A stretch of 15,026 nucleotides of DNA from positions 1 through 15,026 of the forward strand of contig CAYFQI010000039.1 in assembly GCA_964345135.1 (NCBI GenBank), given 5' to 3'. Position 1 is the first letter of the stretch. Every line of letters starts with the position of its first letter. The translations under genes were made by a program, and so were the position numbers. This DNA is from CAYMKE01 sp964345135 (lineage in GTDB: Bacteria; Bacteroidota; Bacteroidia; Bacteroidales; JBBRXJ01). Positions 1 to 9,562 of this stretch are shown here, piece by piece. Below the pieces are notes generated by a model. The model ran no database searches. It saw only the letters and a list, made by a program, of their open reading frames with translations, and was not told where the DNA came from.

Positions 1-399
1 TGTTCAGGGGGATTTTTAACACCACTTTTCAGAGTACAATATTATAATAAAAAAAATAAAAATGCAAATGATTATAAAAAAAAGTCACTTATAAAATTAC
101 TGCTATTGGACCTCAGGGAAACAAAAACCGTTAGGATCATAGACATTTGGATGCCTATGGGTTGTTGACAGGATTATTATTACGCCAAAAAGTACAGACT
201 CACTTTTCCAAAGTTAGAAGCTCGTTCCTCACATAAATCAAAACCGGGTTTTAAATGCATTCCCGGTGACAAATAATTGTTTGTTTTTAAGGTTGCTAAG
301 CCAAACTTTCCAAAAGTAATAATGATAGCAGTAGGGCTGGGTTTGTATTTGCTTGTGAAATGTTATTGATTTTTTGTAAAGATTTTAACTTTTGAAAAG
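1..399. other. AT-rich non-coding leader upstream of the macroglobulin gene
   Basis: I see no supportable gene here. Short open stretches exist (for example a hydrophobic run of about 29 codons ending near 370), but none has a convincing start or a recognisable product. The region has A/T runs near 45-90 and a tight palindrome, AAAACCGGGTTTT, at 240-252. A close copy of this palindrome and its left flank recurs at 8521-8540. The downstream end carries the promoter-like site described separately. Confidence 0.6.
233..253. repeat. Short palindromic repeat, copy 1 (near-match at 8521-8540)
   Basis: The 21-nt stretch centres on AAAACCGGGTTTT, two 6-nt arms around one G. The 20-nt stretch at 8521-8540 matches it except for one missing A and one T-to-C change. 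One copy lies upstream of the macroglobulin gene and the other just after pbpC, so they bracket that gene pair. The sequence alone does not say whether this is a regulator site, part of a dispersed repeat, or chance. Confidence 0.35.
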
Positions 400-421
400 T
401 TGAAAAATTTATATATCTTTC
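391..421 (+). promoter_or_regulatory. Bacteroidota-type promoter for the macroglobulin gene
   Basis: A -33-like TTTG at 391-394 is followed after 19 nt by TATCTTTC at 414-421. This agrees with the Bacteroidota consensus TTTG-N19-21-TAnnTTTG except for the last base of the -7 box. Transcription would start near 428, about 35 nt before the GTG at 463. The site overlaps the earlier in-frame TTG at 400, which argues that TTG is not the true start. Confidence 0.55.
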
Positions 422-462
422 ATGCTATAATTTATCTTGTTTCATTTAAAACTCGTAGTATC

Positions 463-3400
463 GTGAAAAACAAACGTTTATTTATCGGATTAGGAGCTAT
501 CGCTATCGCGTTAGCTATTCTTGCAATCATTATTTTCACTCCCAAAAAAATAAAAAAACCTGATAGCGCGTTCACACCTTACATCTCTGCTTTCACATCA
601 GGGATTATCTCGAACCAGTCCACTATACGCGTGGTATTAATGGAAGACATTCCTGGTGCTGTAGAAAACAAGCCCCTGGAGCAAAAACTCTTTAGTTTTA
701 ATCCCGGCATAAAAGGACAAACATATTATGTGAATTCACATACAATTGAATTCAGGCCCGAAGAGCTTCTCACTTCAGGAGAAACATATAATGTTGAGTT
801 TAAACTCGGAAAAATCATGGATGTCCCGGAAAAAATGAAAACATTTGAATTTTCATTTCAAACAATGGAGCAGAGTTATGAATCGGAATATACCAATATC
901 AAAGCATATGATAATAAAAACCTTCAATGGCAGCAAATCACGGGTGTTTTAACCCTTGCTGATTTTGCCCCGGCAGAAAAAGTAGAAGAAATGCTTGAAG
1001 CATTACAGAATAATGAGCCTCTTAAGGTAACCTGGGAGCACAAAGCTGATGGAATAGAACATATTTATACCATTGATTCAGTAAAAAGAAAAGAGAGTGC
1101 TGATATTATCACGTTAAAGTGGGATGGAAAAGCACTTGGTATAAAAAAAGATTATAAACAAAAGATCGAAATACCTGCATTAGGTGATTTTAAAGTTCTT
1201 AAAACCACTGTAGTTCAACAACCCGAACAATATGCATCTATTATTTTTTCCGACCCGTTAAATGAAGATCAGGATTTGACAGGGCTCGTGCATTTCTCTA
1301 CAGGGACTACCGCAATGCATATCATTGAAGGCAACGAAATAAGAATCATTCCCACGGTAAGGCAGACAGGGAAAAAAGACATTATTATTGAACCATCAGT
1401 AGAAAATTCGCTGGGATATAATTTAGGGGAAAAATTCACCTACACCCTCAGCTTTGAAAGCATAAAGCCAAAGGTTGAACTCATTGGAAAAGGTAATATT
1501 CTACCCGGTTCCAACGGCCTGATTTTTCCATTTAAAGCTGTTAGCCTCAGTGCTGTGAACGTGCGTATCATCAAGATATATCAAAAAAACATCAAACAAT
1601 TTTTCCAGGTCAACCAATTTGATGGTGATAAAGAACTAAAACGGGTCGGACGTGTTGTTTACAAAGGCGAAGTGCAACTTACATCAGATAAAGTCATTGA
1701 TCTCGGGGAATGGAATACATTTTCATTAGACCTGTCTGAATTGATCGAGGTAGACCCCGGTGCCATGTATCGTATCCAGATTAATTTTGATCAAAACCAG
1801 TCATTATTCCCGTGCCAGGAAGGTGAAGATGCCGAAAACAATACAAGTGGGATCAGTGAAACAATACAAGAAGAATTCGATCCTGCACTGAATGAAAGTG
1901 ATGAAGATTATTGGTCATATTATGGATATAACGATTATAGTTACAGCAGCCGCTATAATTGGAGTGAACGGGATGATCCCTGTAAACCATCCTACTACAT
2001 GCGCTATAACCAGGCCGTGGAAAAAAACATACTGGCTTCGAACCTGGGAATTATCGCCAAACAGGGCAAAACGGGTGAATTGATCTTCATTGTAAACGAT
2101 TTAATCACTACAGACCCTTTATCAGGAGTTGAATTACATGTATATAATTATCAACAACAACTCGTTCAAAAACTAAAAACTGATGGAAAAGGAATGGCCC
2201 GGATCAATATCCGTGAAAAACCTTTTTTCCTGGTAGCACAACATGACGGCCAATATGGTTACCTGCGTTTAGACGATGGTTCTTCGCTGTCATTAAGCAT
2301 GTTCAATGTAAGCGGCAGGGAAACACAGGAAGGGCTCAAAGGCTTTATTTATGGCGAACGCGGTGTATGGAGGCCCGGCGATACAATTTTCCTGTCCGTG
2401 ATGATCGAGGACCAATTCAATAAATTACCTGAAAATCACCCGGTAATACTTGATTTATTGAATCCAAAAGGACAAATTGCCAACAGGAAAGTAAAGACTG
2501 AAGGTGAAGGAGGATTGTATGTATTCCGTTTAAAAACAGGAGATCAAGCACCAACCGGAAACTGGACTGCCAAAGTAAAAGTTGGTGGAGCCACGTTTAA
2601 CAAAACATTAAAAATAGAAACGATCAAACCCAACAGGTTAAAAATACAATTAAATTTTAGTGCTGACAGGCTTACAAAGCAAAACATCAAAGAACCTGCC
2701 ACACTTTCTGTCAAATGGCTACATGGTGCTACTGCCAGAAACCTGCAAGCAGAGGTAGATGCTGTTATTACATCAACCGAAACATCATTTGAAGACTATC
2801 CCGGTTATATCTTTGATGATCCTGCTCGTGATTTCAGTTCAAAAGAACAACGAATATTTGACGGACAGGTAAATGAACAGGGAACCGCTACAGTGTATCC
2901 TGACTTCAACATTTATCAGGAGTCACCGGGGATGTTAAATATATATTTTAAAACCCGCACATACGAAACAAGCGGTAATTTCAGTACAGCACGCTTTAAA
3001 AAACCTTACTCGCCATACCAATCTTATGTAGGTGTTAAAGTACCCAGGGGAAGCGGATGGGGCGGTGCTATTAATTCTACCAAGCCGCATAAAATTTCAC
3101 TGGTAACAGTAGATGAAGACGGGAACCCTGTCAACCGGAACAACCTTGAGGTAAAAGTATATCGCTTAAGCTGGCGATGGTGGTGGCAACGTCACCGGCA
3201 CGACAACCTGTCAAGATATGTATCATCTTCTTCCAGGTATTTGATTGATGAAGGCACGGCTTCTACTAAAAATGGAAAAGGAACGTATAGCATTAATATT
3301 GATGAAAAATACTGGGGACGTGCTTTGATTCGAATTATTGACAATGAAAGCGGCCATGCGACCGGGAAAATTGTATACATGACATGGCCCGGGTGGCGTG

Positions 3401-6039
3401 ATGAGTCCAATCAACTAGGTGGCGCCTCTATGCTTCGTTTTTCAACAAACAAAGAAACATATAATGTTGGCGAAGAAGTGATCGTGAAAATGCCTGAAAG
3501 CAATGAGGGACGTGCATTTGTTACACTGGAATCAGGATCTGAAATAGTGGACGGTTTTTGGGTTGAAACGAATGAAGAATCCACGGAATTCAAATTCGAG
3601 GCCACCAATGAAATGGCCCCCAACGTGTATGTCTACATCTCTCTTTTACAGCCTCACAATCAAACAAAAAATGACCTTCCCATAAGATTGTATGGCGTAC
3701 AACCTATAAAAGTAGAAGACCCGGAGACACACCTGAATCCTAACATTGATATGCCTAAGGTATTAAGGCCAAATGAAAAAGCTACTATAAAGATATCTGA
3801 GAACGATGGCAAAGAAATGAATTATACCGTGGCAGTTGTTGATGAAGGCTTATTGGATTTGACAGGATTTACCACACCAGATCCCTGGAACCACTTCTAT
3901 GCCAGGGATGCATTAGGGGTTAAAACATGGGACATGTATGATTATGTAATTGGCGCCTTTTCAGGTGAATTTGCAGGCCTATTAGAGATCGGTGGCGGCA
4001 TGGGATTAAAAAAACAAGACGACAAAAAAGCCAATCGCTTTGAACCTGTTGTTAAATTCTTTGGCCCATTTCACTTGAAATCAGGCCGCACCAATGAACA
4101 TACATTCACCATGCCGAATTACATTGGTTCTGTGAAAACAATGGTCGTGGCTTGTGAAAATGCAAAGTATGGTTCTGCCGAGAAAGTAACCCCGGTTAAA
4201 AAACCTTTAATGGTATTGGCAACACTTCCCAGGGTTATCGGTCCAAAAGAAAAAATTCAGATTCCTGTTACCGTGTTTGCAATGGAAAAAAACATAAGAA
4301 ATGTAAACGTATCCGTGAAGACAAATAATATGCTTATTCCACGGGGTTCGACAACACGAAAAATCACTTTTCCCGAGACCGGGGATCAAACAATAAATTT
4401 TGAATCTGATGTCGCACCAAAGTTAGGGAAAGCAACAATTCAAATCATCGCAAAATCCGGATATGAAGAGGCCGTGTACGAAACAGAGATACAAGTAAGA
4501 GCACCAAATCCCCAGGTTACGAAAACAATAGATGGTTTTATTGAAAAAGGCCAGACATGGAGCGCAGCATACAATCCCGTTGGGATAAAAGGTACAAATG
4601 AAGCTGTTTTGGAGGTATCCGGTTTCATGCCCATGAACCTTGAAAAACGCCTGGATTTTCTTATTCGTTACCCTTACGGCTGTATTGAACAAACAACATC
4701 ATCCGTGTTTCCACAGTTATTCCTTGATCAATTGGTGAAATTATCGGAGTCGGATAAACAAAGTACACAAAAGAACATAAAATCAGGCATCAACCGGTTG
4801 ATGCAATTCCAAAATTCTGAAGGTGGTTTTAGTTATTGGCCCGGGAAAAGTCATGCTTCGGAATGGGGCACCAATTATGCAGGCCATTTCCTTATAGAAG
4901 CAAAAAACAAAGGATATGATATTCCTTCGGGGATGCTAAAACAATGGCTACGCTTTCAGAAAAAAGCAGCACGCAAGTGGAGTACAAATTTTCCACGGCG
5001 TCATTATGATGACCTTACACAAGTATACAGGTTGTATACATTAGCCCTTGCAGGCGAACCAGAAATGGGTGCTATGAACAGGATGAGACAGGAAGATGGT
5101 TTAAGATTACAGAGTAAATGGAGACTGGCAGCGGCTTATCATCTGGCCGGTAAAACACGTGTTGCAAAAGATATCATTAAAAACCTGTCTATAGATGTAA
5201 AAGATTACCGGGAATTGGGATATACCTATGGTTCAAGTACCAGGGATTTGGCGATGATCCTGGAAACACTTTCATTGATGGAAGAAAAAATAACCGGGAA
5301 AAAAGTAGCAGACAGGATCGCTGAAAAAATGGGTTCTGGAAGATGGTATAGCACGCAAACCACGGCTTACTCGCTTCTGGCTCTTTCTAAATTTATCGGG
5401 CGACAGAGTGATGAACCGGTTAAATTCAGCTACTCCATTGATGGAAAATCCAGTAAAAACGCCATAACAGATATGCCCGTAACACGAATAAAATTAAACG
5501 GGGAAACCAAAGGAACCGTTAAACTACAAAACAATGGTTCATCTTCTTTGTTTGTAAAGGTAATACAACAAGGCATTCCAACAACAGACGACCGGGAATC
5601 ATCACAGGAAAACCTGCAAATGTCTGTCCGGTATCTGAATATGCAGAATAATGAAATCCAGCCCACGGAAATCACGCAGGGAACTGATTTTTATGCTGAA
5701 GTAACGGTTAAACATCCCGGGATTTTAGACACGTATGAAAATATGGCTTTAAAACAAATCTTTCCATCAGGATGGGAAATCCATAATGCCCGCATGGATG
5801 AATATAACGCTTCTTACACGGTTGACAAGCCAGATTATCAAGACATACGGGACGACAGGGTGTATTCTCATTTTGACCTTTACAGGAATCAGCGCAAAGT
5901 ATTCAGGATTAAACTTAATGCTGCATATTTGGGAACGTATTACTTGCCTTCTGTTTATTGTGAAGCCATGTATGATAATGATATTCATGCAAGGAAAGCA
6001 GGGCAATGGGTAAACGTTATTCTACCCGAAAAGCAGTAA
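463..6039 (+). CDS. Alpha-2-macroglobulin family protein with thioester motif
   Basis: This is a bacterial alpha-2-macroglobulin, a large envelope protein thought to trap attacking proteases: cleavage of a bait region exposes a reactive thioester that captures the protease. From GTG 463 it has 1858 residues, normal for Bacteroidota members. A charged start (KNKRLF) precedes one hydrophobic segment at about residues 7-25. There is no lipobox Cys, so the protein looks like a membrane-anchored or signal-peptide protein facing the periplasm. Macroglobulin (MG) domains fill the N-terminal half and include the family motif GERGVWRPGD near residue 631. An Asp/Glu/Tyr-rich segment lies at about 453-510. 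VVDEGLLDLT is near 1125. The thioester motif YGCIEQTT has its Cys at about 1407 and is followed by an alpha-toroid (GGFSYWPG) and a C-terminal receptor-binding-like domain. An in-frame TTG at 400 would add 21 residues but lies in the promoter. pbpC follows after 100 nt, the usual partner. The family is certain; the exact start is less so. Confidence 0.96.
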   Translation: MKNKRLFIGLGAIAIALAILAIIIFTPKKIKKPDSAFTPYISAFTSGIISNQSTIRVVLMEDIPGAVENKPLEQKLFSFNPGIKGQTYYVNSHTIEFRPEELLTSGETYNVEFKLGKIMDVPEKMKTFEFSFQTMEQSYESEYTNIKAYDNKNLQWQQITGVLTLADFAPAEKVEEMLEALQNNEPLKVTWEHKADGIEHIYTIDSVKRKESADIITLKWDGKALGIKKDYKQKIEIPALGDFKVLKTTVVQQPEQYASIIFSDPLNEDQDLTGLVHFSTGTTAMHIIEGNEIRIIPTVRQTGKKDIIIEPSVENSLGYNLGEKFTYTLSFESIKPKVELIGKGNILPGSNGLIFPFKAVSLSAVNVRIIKIYQKNIKQFFQVNQFDGDKELKRVGRVVYKGEVQLTSDKVIDLGEWNTFSLDLSELIEVDPGAMYRIQINFDQNQSLFPCQEGEDAENNTSGISETIQEEFDPALNESDEDYWSYYGYNDYSYSSRYNWSERDDPCKPSYYMRYNQAVEKNILASNLGIIAKQGKTGELIFIVNDLITTDPLSGVELHVYNYQQQLVQKLKTDGKGMARINIREKPFFLVAQHDGQYGYLRLDDGSSLSLSMFNVSGRETQEGLKGFIYGERGVWRPGDTIFLSVMIEDQFNKLPENHPVILDLLNPKGQIANRKVKTEGEGGLYVFRLKTGDQAPTGNWTAKVKVGGATFNKTLKIETIKPNRLKIQLNFSADRLTKQNIKEPATLSVKWLHGATARNLQAEVDAVITSTETSFEDYPGYIFDDPARDFSSKEQRIFDGQVNEQGTATVYPDFNIYQESPGMLNIYFKTRTYETSGNFSTARFKKPYSPYQSYVGVKVPRGSGWGGAINSTKPHKISLVTVDEDGNPVNRNNLEVKVYRLSWRWWWQRHRHDNLSRYVSSSSRYLIDEGTASTKNGKGTYSINIDEKYWGRALIRIIDNESGHATGKIVYMTWPGWRDESNQLGGASMLRFSTNKETYNVGEEVIVKMPESNEGRAFVTLESGSEIVDGFWVETNEESTEFKFEATNEMAPNVYVYISLLQPHNQTKNDLPIRLYGVQPIKVEDPETHLNPNIDMPKVLRPNEKATIKISENDGKEMNYTVAVVDEGLLDLTGFTTPDPWNHFYARDALGVKTWDMYDYVIGAFSGEFAGLLEIGGGMGLKKQDDKKANRFEPVVKFFGPFHLKSGRTNEHTFTMPNYIGSVKTMVVACENAKYGSAEKVTPVKKPLMVLATLPRVIGPKEKIQIPVTVFAMEKNIRNVNVSVKTNNMLIPRGSTTRKITFPETGDQTINFESDVAPKLGKATIQIIAKSGYEEAVYETEIQVRAPNPQVTKTIDGFIEKGQTWSAAYNPVGIKGTNEAVLEVSGFMPMNLEKRLDFLIRYPYGCIEQTTSSVFPQLFLDQLVKLSESDKQSTQKNIKSGINRLMQFQNSEGGFSYWPGKSHASEWGTNYAGHFLIEAKNKGYDIPSGMLKQWLRFQKKAARKWSTNFPRRHYDDLTQVYRLYTLALAGEPEMGAMNRMRQEDGLRLQSKWRLAAAYHLAGKTRVAKDIIKNLSIDVKDYRELGYTYGSSTRDLAMILETLSLMEEKITGKKVADRIAEKMGSGRWYSTQTTAYSLLALSKFIGRQSDEPVKFSYSIDGKSSKNAITDMPVTRIKLNGETKGTVKLQNNGSSSLFVKVIQQGIPTTDDRESSQENLQMSVRYLNMQNNEIQPTEITQGTDFYAEVTVKHPGILDTYENMALKQIFPSGWEIHNARMDEYNASYTVDKPDYQDIRDDRVYSHFDLYRNQRKVFRIKLNAAYLGTYYLPSVYCEAMYDNDIHARKAGQWVNVILPEKQ

Positions 6040-6139
6040 ACAATATATAACACGTGGTGCAGATAAACACGTTTTTCTCACCCGCATCCTTAAAAAACAA
6101 TAAATTATTTGGTTTCTTAGCGCTTGACTGTCAGACAAC

Positions 6140-8488
6140 ATGTCTTTAAAAAACAAAATAATATACGGAATCATCATTTGTCTTGTTGCCTGGTTTGTAT
6201 TTTGTCTGCCAGACCCTCTTTTTAATGACCCTGCATGTACGGTCATCGAAGATCGGCATGGCGATTTATTAAGTGCAACCATAGCAGACGACGGGCAATG
6301 GCGTTTCCCTTATAATAAAAGCATTCCCGAAAAATTTAAACAATTGCTATTGGTTTTTGAAGACCAATACTTTTATTATCACCCGGGGGTGAACCCGGGC
6401 TCTATATTCCGTGCACTCGGGCAAAATATCAGGGCCGGCAAGGTGGTAAGTGGTGGCAGCACCATCACTATGCAGGTCATTCGGATGTCCCGAAAAGGAA
6501 AACCCAGGAATGTATGTCAAAAACTGATTGAATGCATCCTTGCTGTAAGAGCTGAAATACGCTACAGCAAGAAAGAAATACTGGCCTTGTATGCTTCGAA
6601 CGCACCGTTTGGTGGAAACGTGGTGGGACTTGATGCGGCAGCCTGGCGATATTACAACCGCCCGCCCGAAAATTTATCATGGGCCGAAACAGCAGCACTG
6701 TCAGTGCTGCCCAATGCTCCATCCATGATATACCCGGGAAAAAACAAAAAGATATTTAAAGCAAAACGAAATCGTTTATTAGAAAAGCTTTATAAAAACG
6801 AGATTATTGACAAAACAACCTTCCTTCTGGCTCTTGAAGAACCCTTACCAGGAACACCCGAACCATTACCCCAGTCATCATTACATTTATTGAACAGGGT
6901 GAAAAATGACGGGTACAAGGAACAAAGAGTGAAAACGACCATACAAAAAAATTTACAAAACAAGGTCACGGGGATTGTTGAAAAACATCATCAGATACTC
7001 AAGGGCAATGAAATACATAATGCTGCCGCCATTGTTGCTGAAGTGAAAACAGGCAATGTATTGGCTTACGTGGGCAACACCCGTGATTTGCAATACAGGC
7101 ATTCAAACAAAGTAGATATCATTGGTTCCGAACGTAGTTCAGGCAGTATACTTAAACCTTTACTCTACGCAGCCATGTTATCTGATGGCGAATTGCTTCC
7201 CAAAACACTTGTTCCTGATATACCGACTCAAATATCCGGTTACACCCCAAAAAACTTCGACAGGACAAATGACGGTGCAGTTCCTGCTGATGAAGCGCTT
7301 TACCGTTCTTTGAACATTCCGGCAGTAAGGTTATTGCAAGATTACGGACTAGAGAAATTTTATCATAAACTTAAAAAACTAAATATTTCTACACTTACCC
7401 GGCCGGCGAATCACTATGGCCTGTCTATTATACTTGGTGGTTCGGAAGTCAAACTATGGGAAATTACCGGAATCTATGCCAGCATGGCCAGAAGCTTAAA
7501 TCATTTCAGGGAATTCAGCTCAACATATCATCCTGATGATTATCATCCGCTTAATTATCAAATCCCATCTGCATATCCTGTTCCGTCAAAAGGGAGCCAT
7601 GAGCATAGTATATTCGATGCTGCTTCAATTTATTACACTTTTGAAGCGCTTAAACACGTGAACCGTCCGCGCCAGGAAACAGGATGGGAATATTTTCAAT
7701 CATCAGAGCAGGTTGCATGGAAAACCGGCACCAGCTTTGGTTTCAGGGATGCATGGGCCATCGGGGTCACACCACAATACGTGGTGGGTGTTTGGGCTGG
7801 CAATGCAGATGGAGAAGGACGTCCGGGGTTAACCGGAATTGCTGCTGCTGCTCCCATTCTTTTTGATATCATAAACGTGCTTTCAATTAGTGGCTGGTTT
7901 GATATTCCTTATGACGAGATGATTCAAATCCCGGTTTGTCCCAAAAGCGGTTACCCGGCAGGCCCATTTTGCGAGGATACAGACTCTGTATTTATACCAG
8001 TAAAAGGATCAAGAATGCAAACCTGTCCTTATCACGAACTGGTACATTTAGACAGACATAAGCAATACAGGGTCACCTCTTCATGTGAAGATGTATACAA
8101 AATACACCACGAGAAATGGTTTGTTTTACCCCCTGTAATGGAATGGTACTATAAAAAAAATCACCCTGAATACCGTCCCCTGCCCCCATTCGCTGAAGGA
8201 TGTCACCCGGGGGAACAATCCAGTGCCATGGATATTATTTTTCCGGAACAATTTGCAATAGTATATATCCCCGTACAACTTGATGGAACAAAAGGGAAAG
8301 TAGTGATTAAAGCAGCACACGGGAACCCGTTATCAACCATTTACTGGCACCTGGACCAAACATACATCGGTAAAACAGTTGAAATTCACGAGAAAGAACT
8401 AAACCCCGAACCCGGGAAACATGTAATTACCTTAGTAGATGAGCATGGTGAAGTGTTCAGGCATTATTTTGAAGTACTTGAAGAATAG
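6140..8488 (+). CDS. pbpC: Penicillin-binding protein 1C, bifunctional transglycosylase/transpeptidase
   Basis: This class A penicillin-binding protein polymerises glycan strands from lipid II and carries a transpeptidase domain. It acts on the outer face of the inner membrane. It has 782 residues, full length for PBP1C. One N-terminal membrane helix covers residues 6-23. The GT51 transglycosylase domain covers about 55-235: catalytic Glu74 in FEDQYFYYHPG, GGSTITMQ at 105-112 and APFGGN at 155-160. The transpeptidase domain has the SxxK nucleophile Ser336 (SILK), SLN at 390-392 and KTG at 528-530, all intact. A Cys-bearing linker (C600, C611, C629, C649, C688) leads to a BiPBP_C domain at about 698-780, the hallmark separating PBP1C from PBP1A/1B. 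The position 100 nt after the macroglobulin gene fits the widespread bacterial pairing in which PBP1C is thought to repair the wall after damage while the macroglobulin traps proteases. Co-transcription is likely but not shown. Confidence 0.96.
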   Translation: MSLKNKIIYGIIICLVAWFVFCLPDPLFNDPACTVIEDRHGDLLSATIADDGQWRFPYNKSIPEKFKQLLLVFEDQYFYYHPGVNPGSIFRALGQNIRAGKVVSGGSTITMQVIRMSRKGKPRNVCQKLIECILAVRAEIRYSKKEILALYASNAPFGGNVVGLDAAAWRYYNRPPENLSWAETAALSVLPNAPSMIYPGKNKKIFKAKRNRLLEKLYKNEIIDKTTFLLALEEPLPGTPEPLPQSSLHLLNRVKNDGYKEQRVKTTIQKNLQNKVTGIVEKHHQILKGNEIHNAAAIVAEVKTGNVLAYVGNTRDLQYRHSNKVDIIGSERSSGSILKPLLYAAMLSDGELLPKTLVPDIPTQISGYTPKNFDRTNDGAVPADEALYRSLNIPAVRLLQDYGLEKFYHKLKKLNISTLTRPANHYGLSIILGGSEVKLWEITGIYASMARSLNHFREFSSTYHPDDYHPLNYQIPSAYPVPSKGSHEHSIFDAASIYYTFEALKHVNRPRQETGWEYFQSSEQVAWKTGTSFGFRDAWAIGVTPQYVVGVWAGNADGEGRPGLTGIAAAAPILFDIINVLSISGWFDIPYDEMIQIPVCPKSGYPAGPFCEDTDSVFIPVKGSRMQTCPYHELVHLDRHKQYRVTSSCEDVYKIHHEKWFVLPPVMEWYYKKNHPEYRPLPPFAEGCHPGEQSSAMDIIFPEQFAIVYIPVQLDGTKGKVVIKAAHGNPLSTIYWHLDQTYIGKTVEIHEKELNPEPGKHVITLVDEHGEVFRHYFEVLEE

Positions 8489-8520
8489 CATGGTTGTTCA
8501 TTATATCCCCTAAAACATGT

Positions 8521-8540
8521 ATAAATCAAACCGGGTTCTA
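8521..8540. repeat. Short palindromic repeat, copy 2
   Basis: This near-copy of 233-253 has one A fewer and one T-to-C change, which breaks the perfect palindrome to AAACCGGGTT plus flanks. It sits 33 nt after the pbpC stop and upstream of the permease promoter element. The match exceeds what I would expect from an AT-rich spacer, but a 20-nt near-match in 15 kb is not decisive. Confidence 0.3.
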
Positions 8541-8609
8541 TAGATTGAAAAAGAAAATATATTTTTCTTGTCAAACATTCGAAATGTAAGCATATTCAAT
8601 ACAAAACAT

Positions 8610-8617
8610 TAACTTTG
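8610..8617 (+). promoter_or_regulatory. Perfect TAnnTTTG -7 element upstream of the EamA permease
   Basis: TAACTTTG matches the Bacteroidota -7 consensus TAnnTTTG exactly and lies 24 nt before ATG 8642. I do not find a TTTG at the expected 19-21 nt upstream, so only half of the promoter is recognisable. The in-frame TTG at 8615 overlaps this element, which supports ATG 8642 as the start and an independent promoter for the permease. Confidence 0.4.
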
Positions 8618-8641
8618 TCCCTTTCAAAATCAAAACTAAAA

Positions 8642-9562
8642 ATGAATACCGGCGAAAATACAAAAGGGATCATGTTTGCCGTACTCACGGGTCTTTGTTG
8701 GAGTGTAGTGACCATTGCATTGAAGATTGTATTGATAGAAATGGACCCGTTCACTATTGTGTGGTTTCGATTTGCATTGGCATTTAGTATACTTTTCCTC
8801 TATTTTTTGTTAATAAGTCCGTCAAAGCTCTCTATATTTAAAAAGCCACCCTTGTTGCTTATTATTGCAGCATTGGGATTAGCATTCAATTATTATGGCA
8901 TTATTAAAGGTGTAGATTACACGACCCCTACCACTACCCAGCTGGTAATACAGTTTGGCCCGATATTGCTGGGGATTTCCGGTTTTATAATTTACAAAGA
9001 AAAGCTCACGGGAAAACACGTGGCCGGGTTCCTGGTGGCTGTCACGGGGCTACTCCTCTTTTATTACAAACAAACGGACGAGATTGTATTGCAAATTTCA
9101 TCGTTTAATAAAGGAATTTCCTGGATATTGTTTGCAGGGTTCACCTGGGCCGTGTATTCTGTTTTTCAAAAACACCTGGTACGTACCTACCCGGTATTGC
9201 AATTAAATTTGATCATTTACGGCCTTCCTGTCTTATTGTATCTTCCGGTAACGGATTTTCAATCACTGGGTTCAATAACTCCTGTAACCTGGGCTGTTTT
9301 GATCTTTCTCGGCCTCAACACGCTAATTGCTTACATTTTCATGGCATTATCATTAAAGCATCTTGAAGCCAATAAAGTGAGTATTATACTTGTTATGAAT
9401 CCTGTCATCACGTTTTTTATCATGATGTTTCTCGAGCATATTCATTTCACCCGGGTCGAAGCAGAAAGATTCACCGCAATAAGCCTTATCGGTGCCGGGA
9501 TGGTTGTAGCCGGCGCGGCCATTGTAGTTGGTTTCAGGACCAAAAAAAGAAGGAATGACTGA
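8642..9562 (+). CDS. EamA/DMT-superfamily permease
   Basis: This is an inner-membrane transporter of the drug/metabolite transporter superfamily, which exports or exchanges small metabolites. The substrate cannot be read from the sequence. From ATG 8642 it has 306 residues, typical of the family. It shows two EamA repeats, about 8-140 and 158-296, with about five hydrophobic helices each. A family-like W/F pattern (WSVVTIALK) opens the first repeat and FTWAVYSVFQKHL opens the second. An in-frame TTG at 8615 would add nine residues but falls in the -7 promoter element. The gene is 153 nt after pbpC with its own promoter-like site, so it is probably not part of that operon. The last residues (KKRRND) and the stop lie inside a repeat shared with 10499-10553. 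The cytoplasmic tail may therefore have been supplied by the repeat, or altered by it. Confidence 0.94.
   Translation: MNTGENTKGIMFAVLTGLCWSVVTIALKIVLIEMDPFTIVWFRFALAFSILFLYFLLISPSKLSIFKKPPLLLIIAALGLAFNYYGIIKGVDYTTPTTTQLVIQFGPILLGISGFIIYKEKLTGKHVAGFLVAVTGLLLFYYKQTDEIVLQISSFNKGISWILFAGFTWAVYSVFQKHLVRTYPVLQLNLIIYGLPVLLYLPVTDFQSLGSITPVTWAVLIFLGLNTLIAYIFMALSLKHLEANKVSIILVMNPVITFFIMMFLEHIHFTRVEAERFTAISLIGAGMVVAGAAIVVGFRTKKRRND

Noticed and set aside
1..32. Possible IS21-like terminus (sequence starts TGTTCAGG)
   Set aside because: Only the TG start and a vague resemblance support it. An element starting here would run into the window, where no transposase is found, and no matching inverted end was seen.
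284..370. Hydrophobic open stretch (VAKPNFPKVIMIAVGLGL and onward) after an in-frame stop
   Set aside because: It has about 29 codons with no plausible start or recognisable family, and its upstream frame is closed. It is most likely chance in AT-rich DNA.
6090..6120. Promoter for pbpC around ATTATTTGG
   Set aside because: The -7 box lacks the TA at the required position and there is no TTTG at the right distance. Co-transcription from the macroglobulin promoter is simpler.
8551..8569. AT-only style hairpin AAGAAAA/TTTTCTT after pbpC as a terminator
   Set aside because: The 7-bp stem has a single G-C pair and would be very weak. No independent support exists for termination here.
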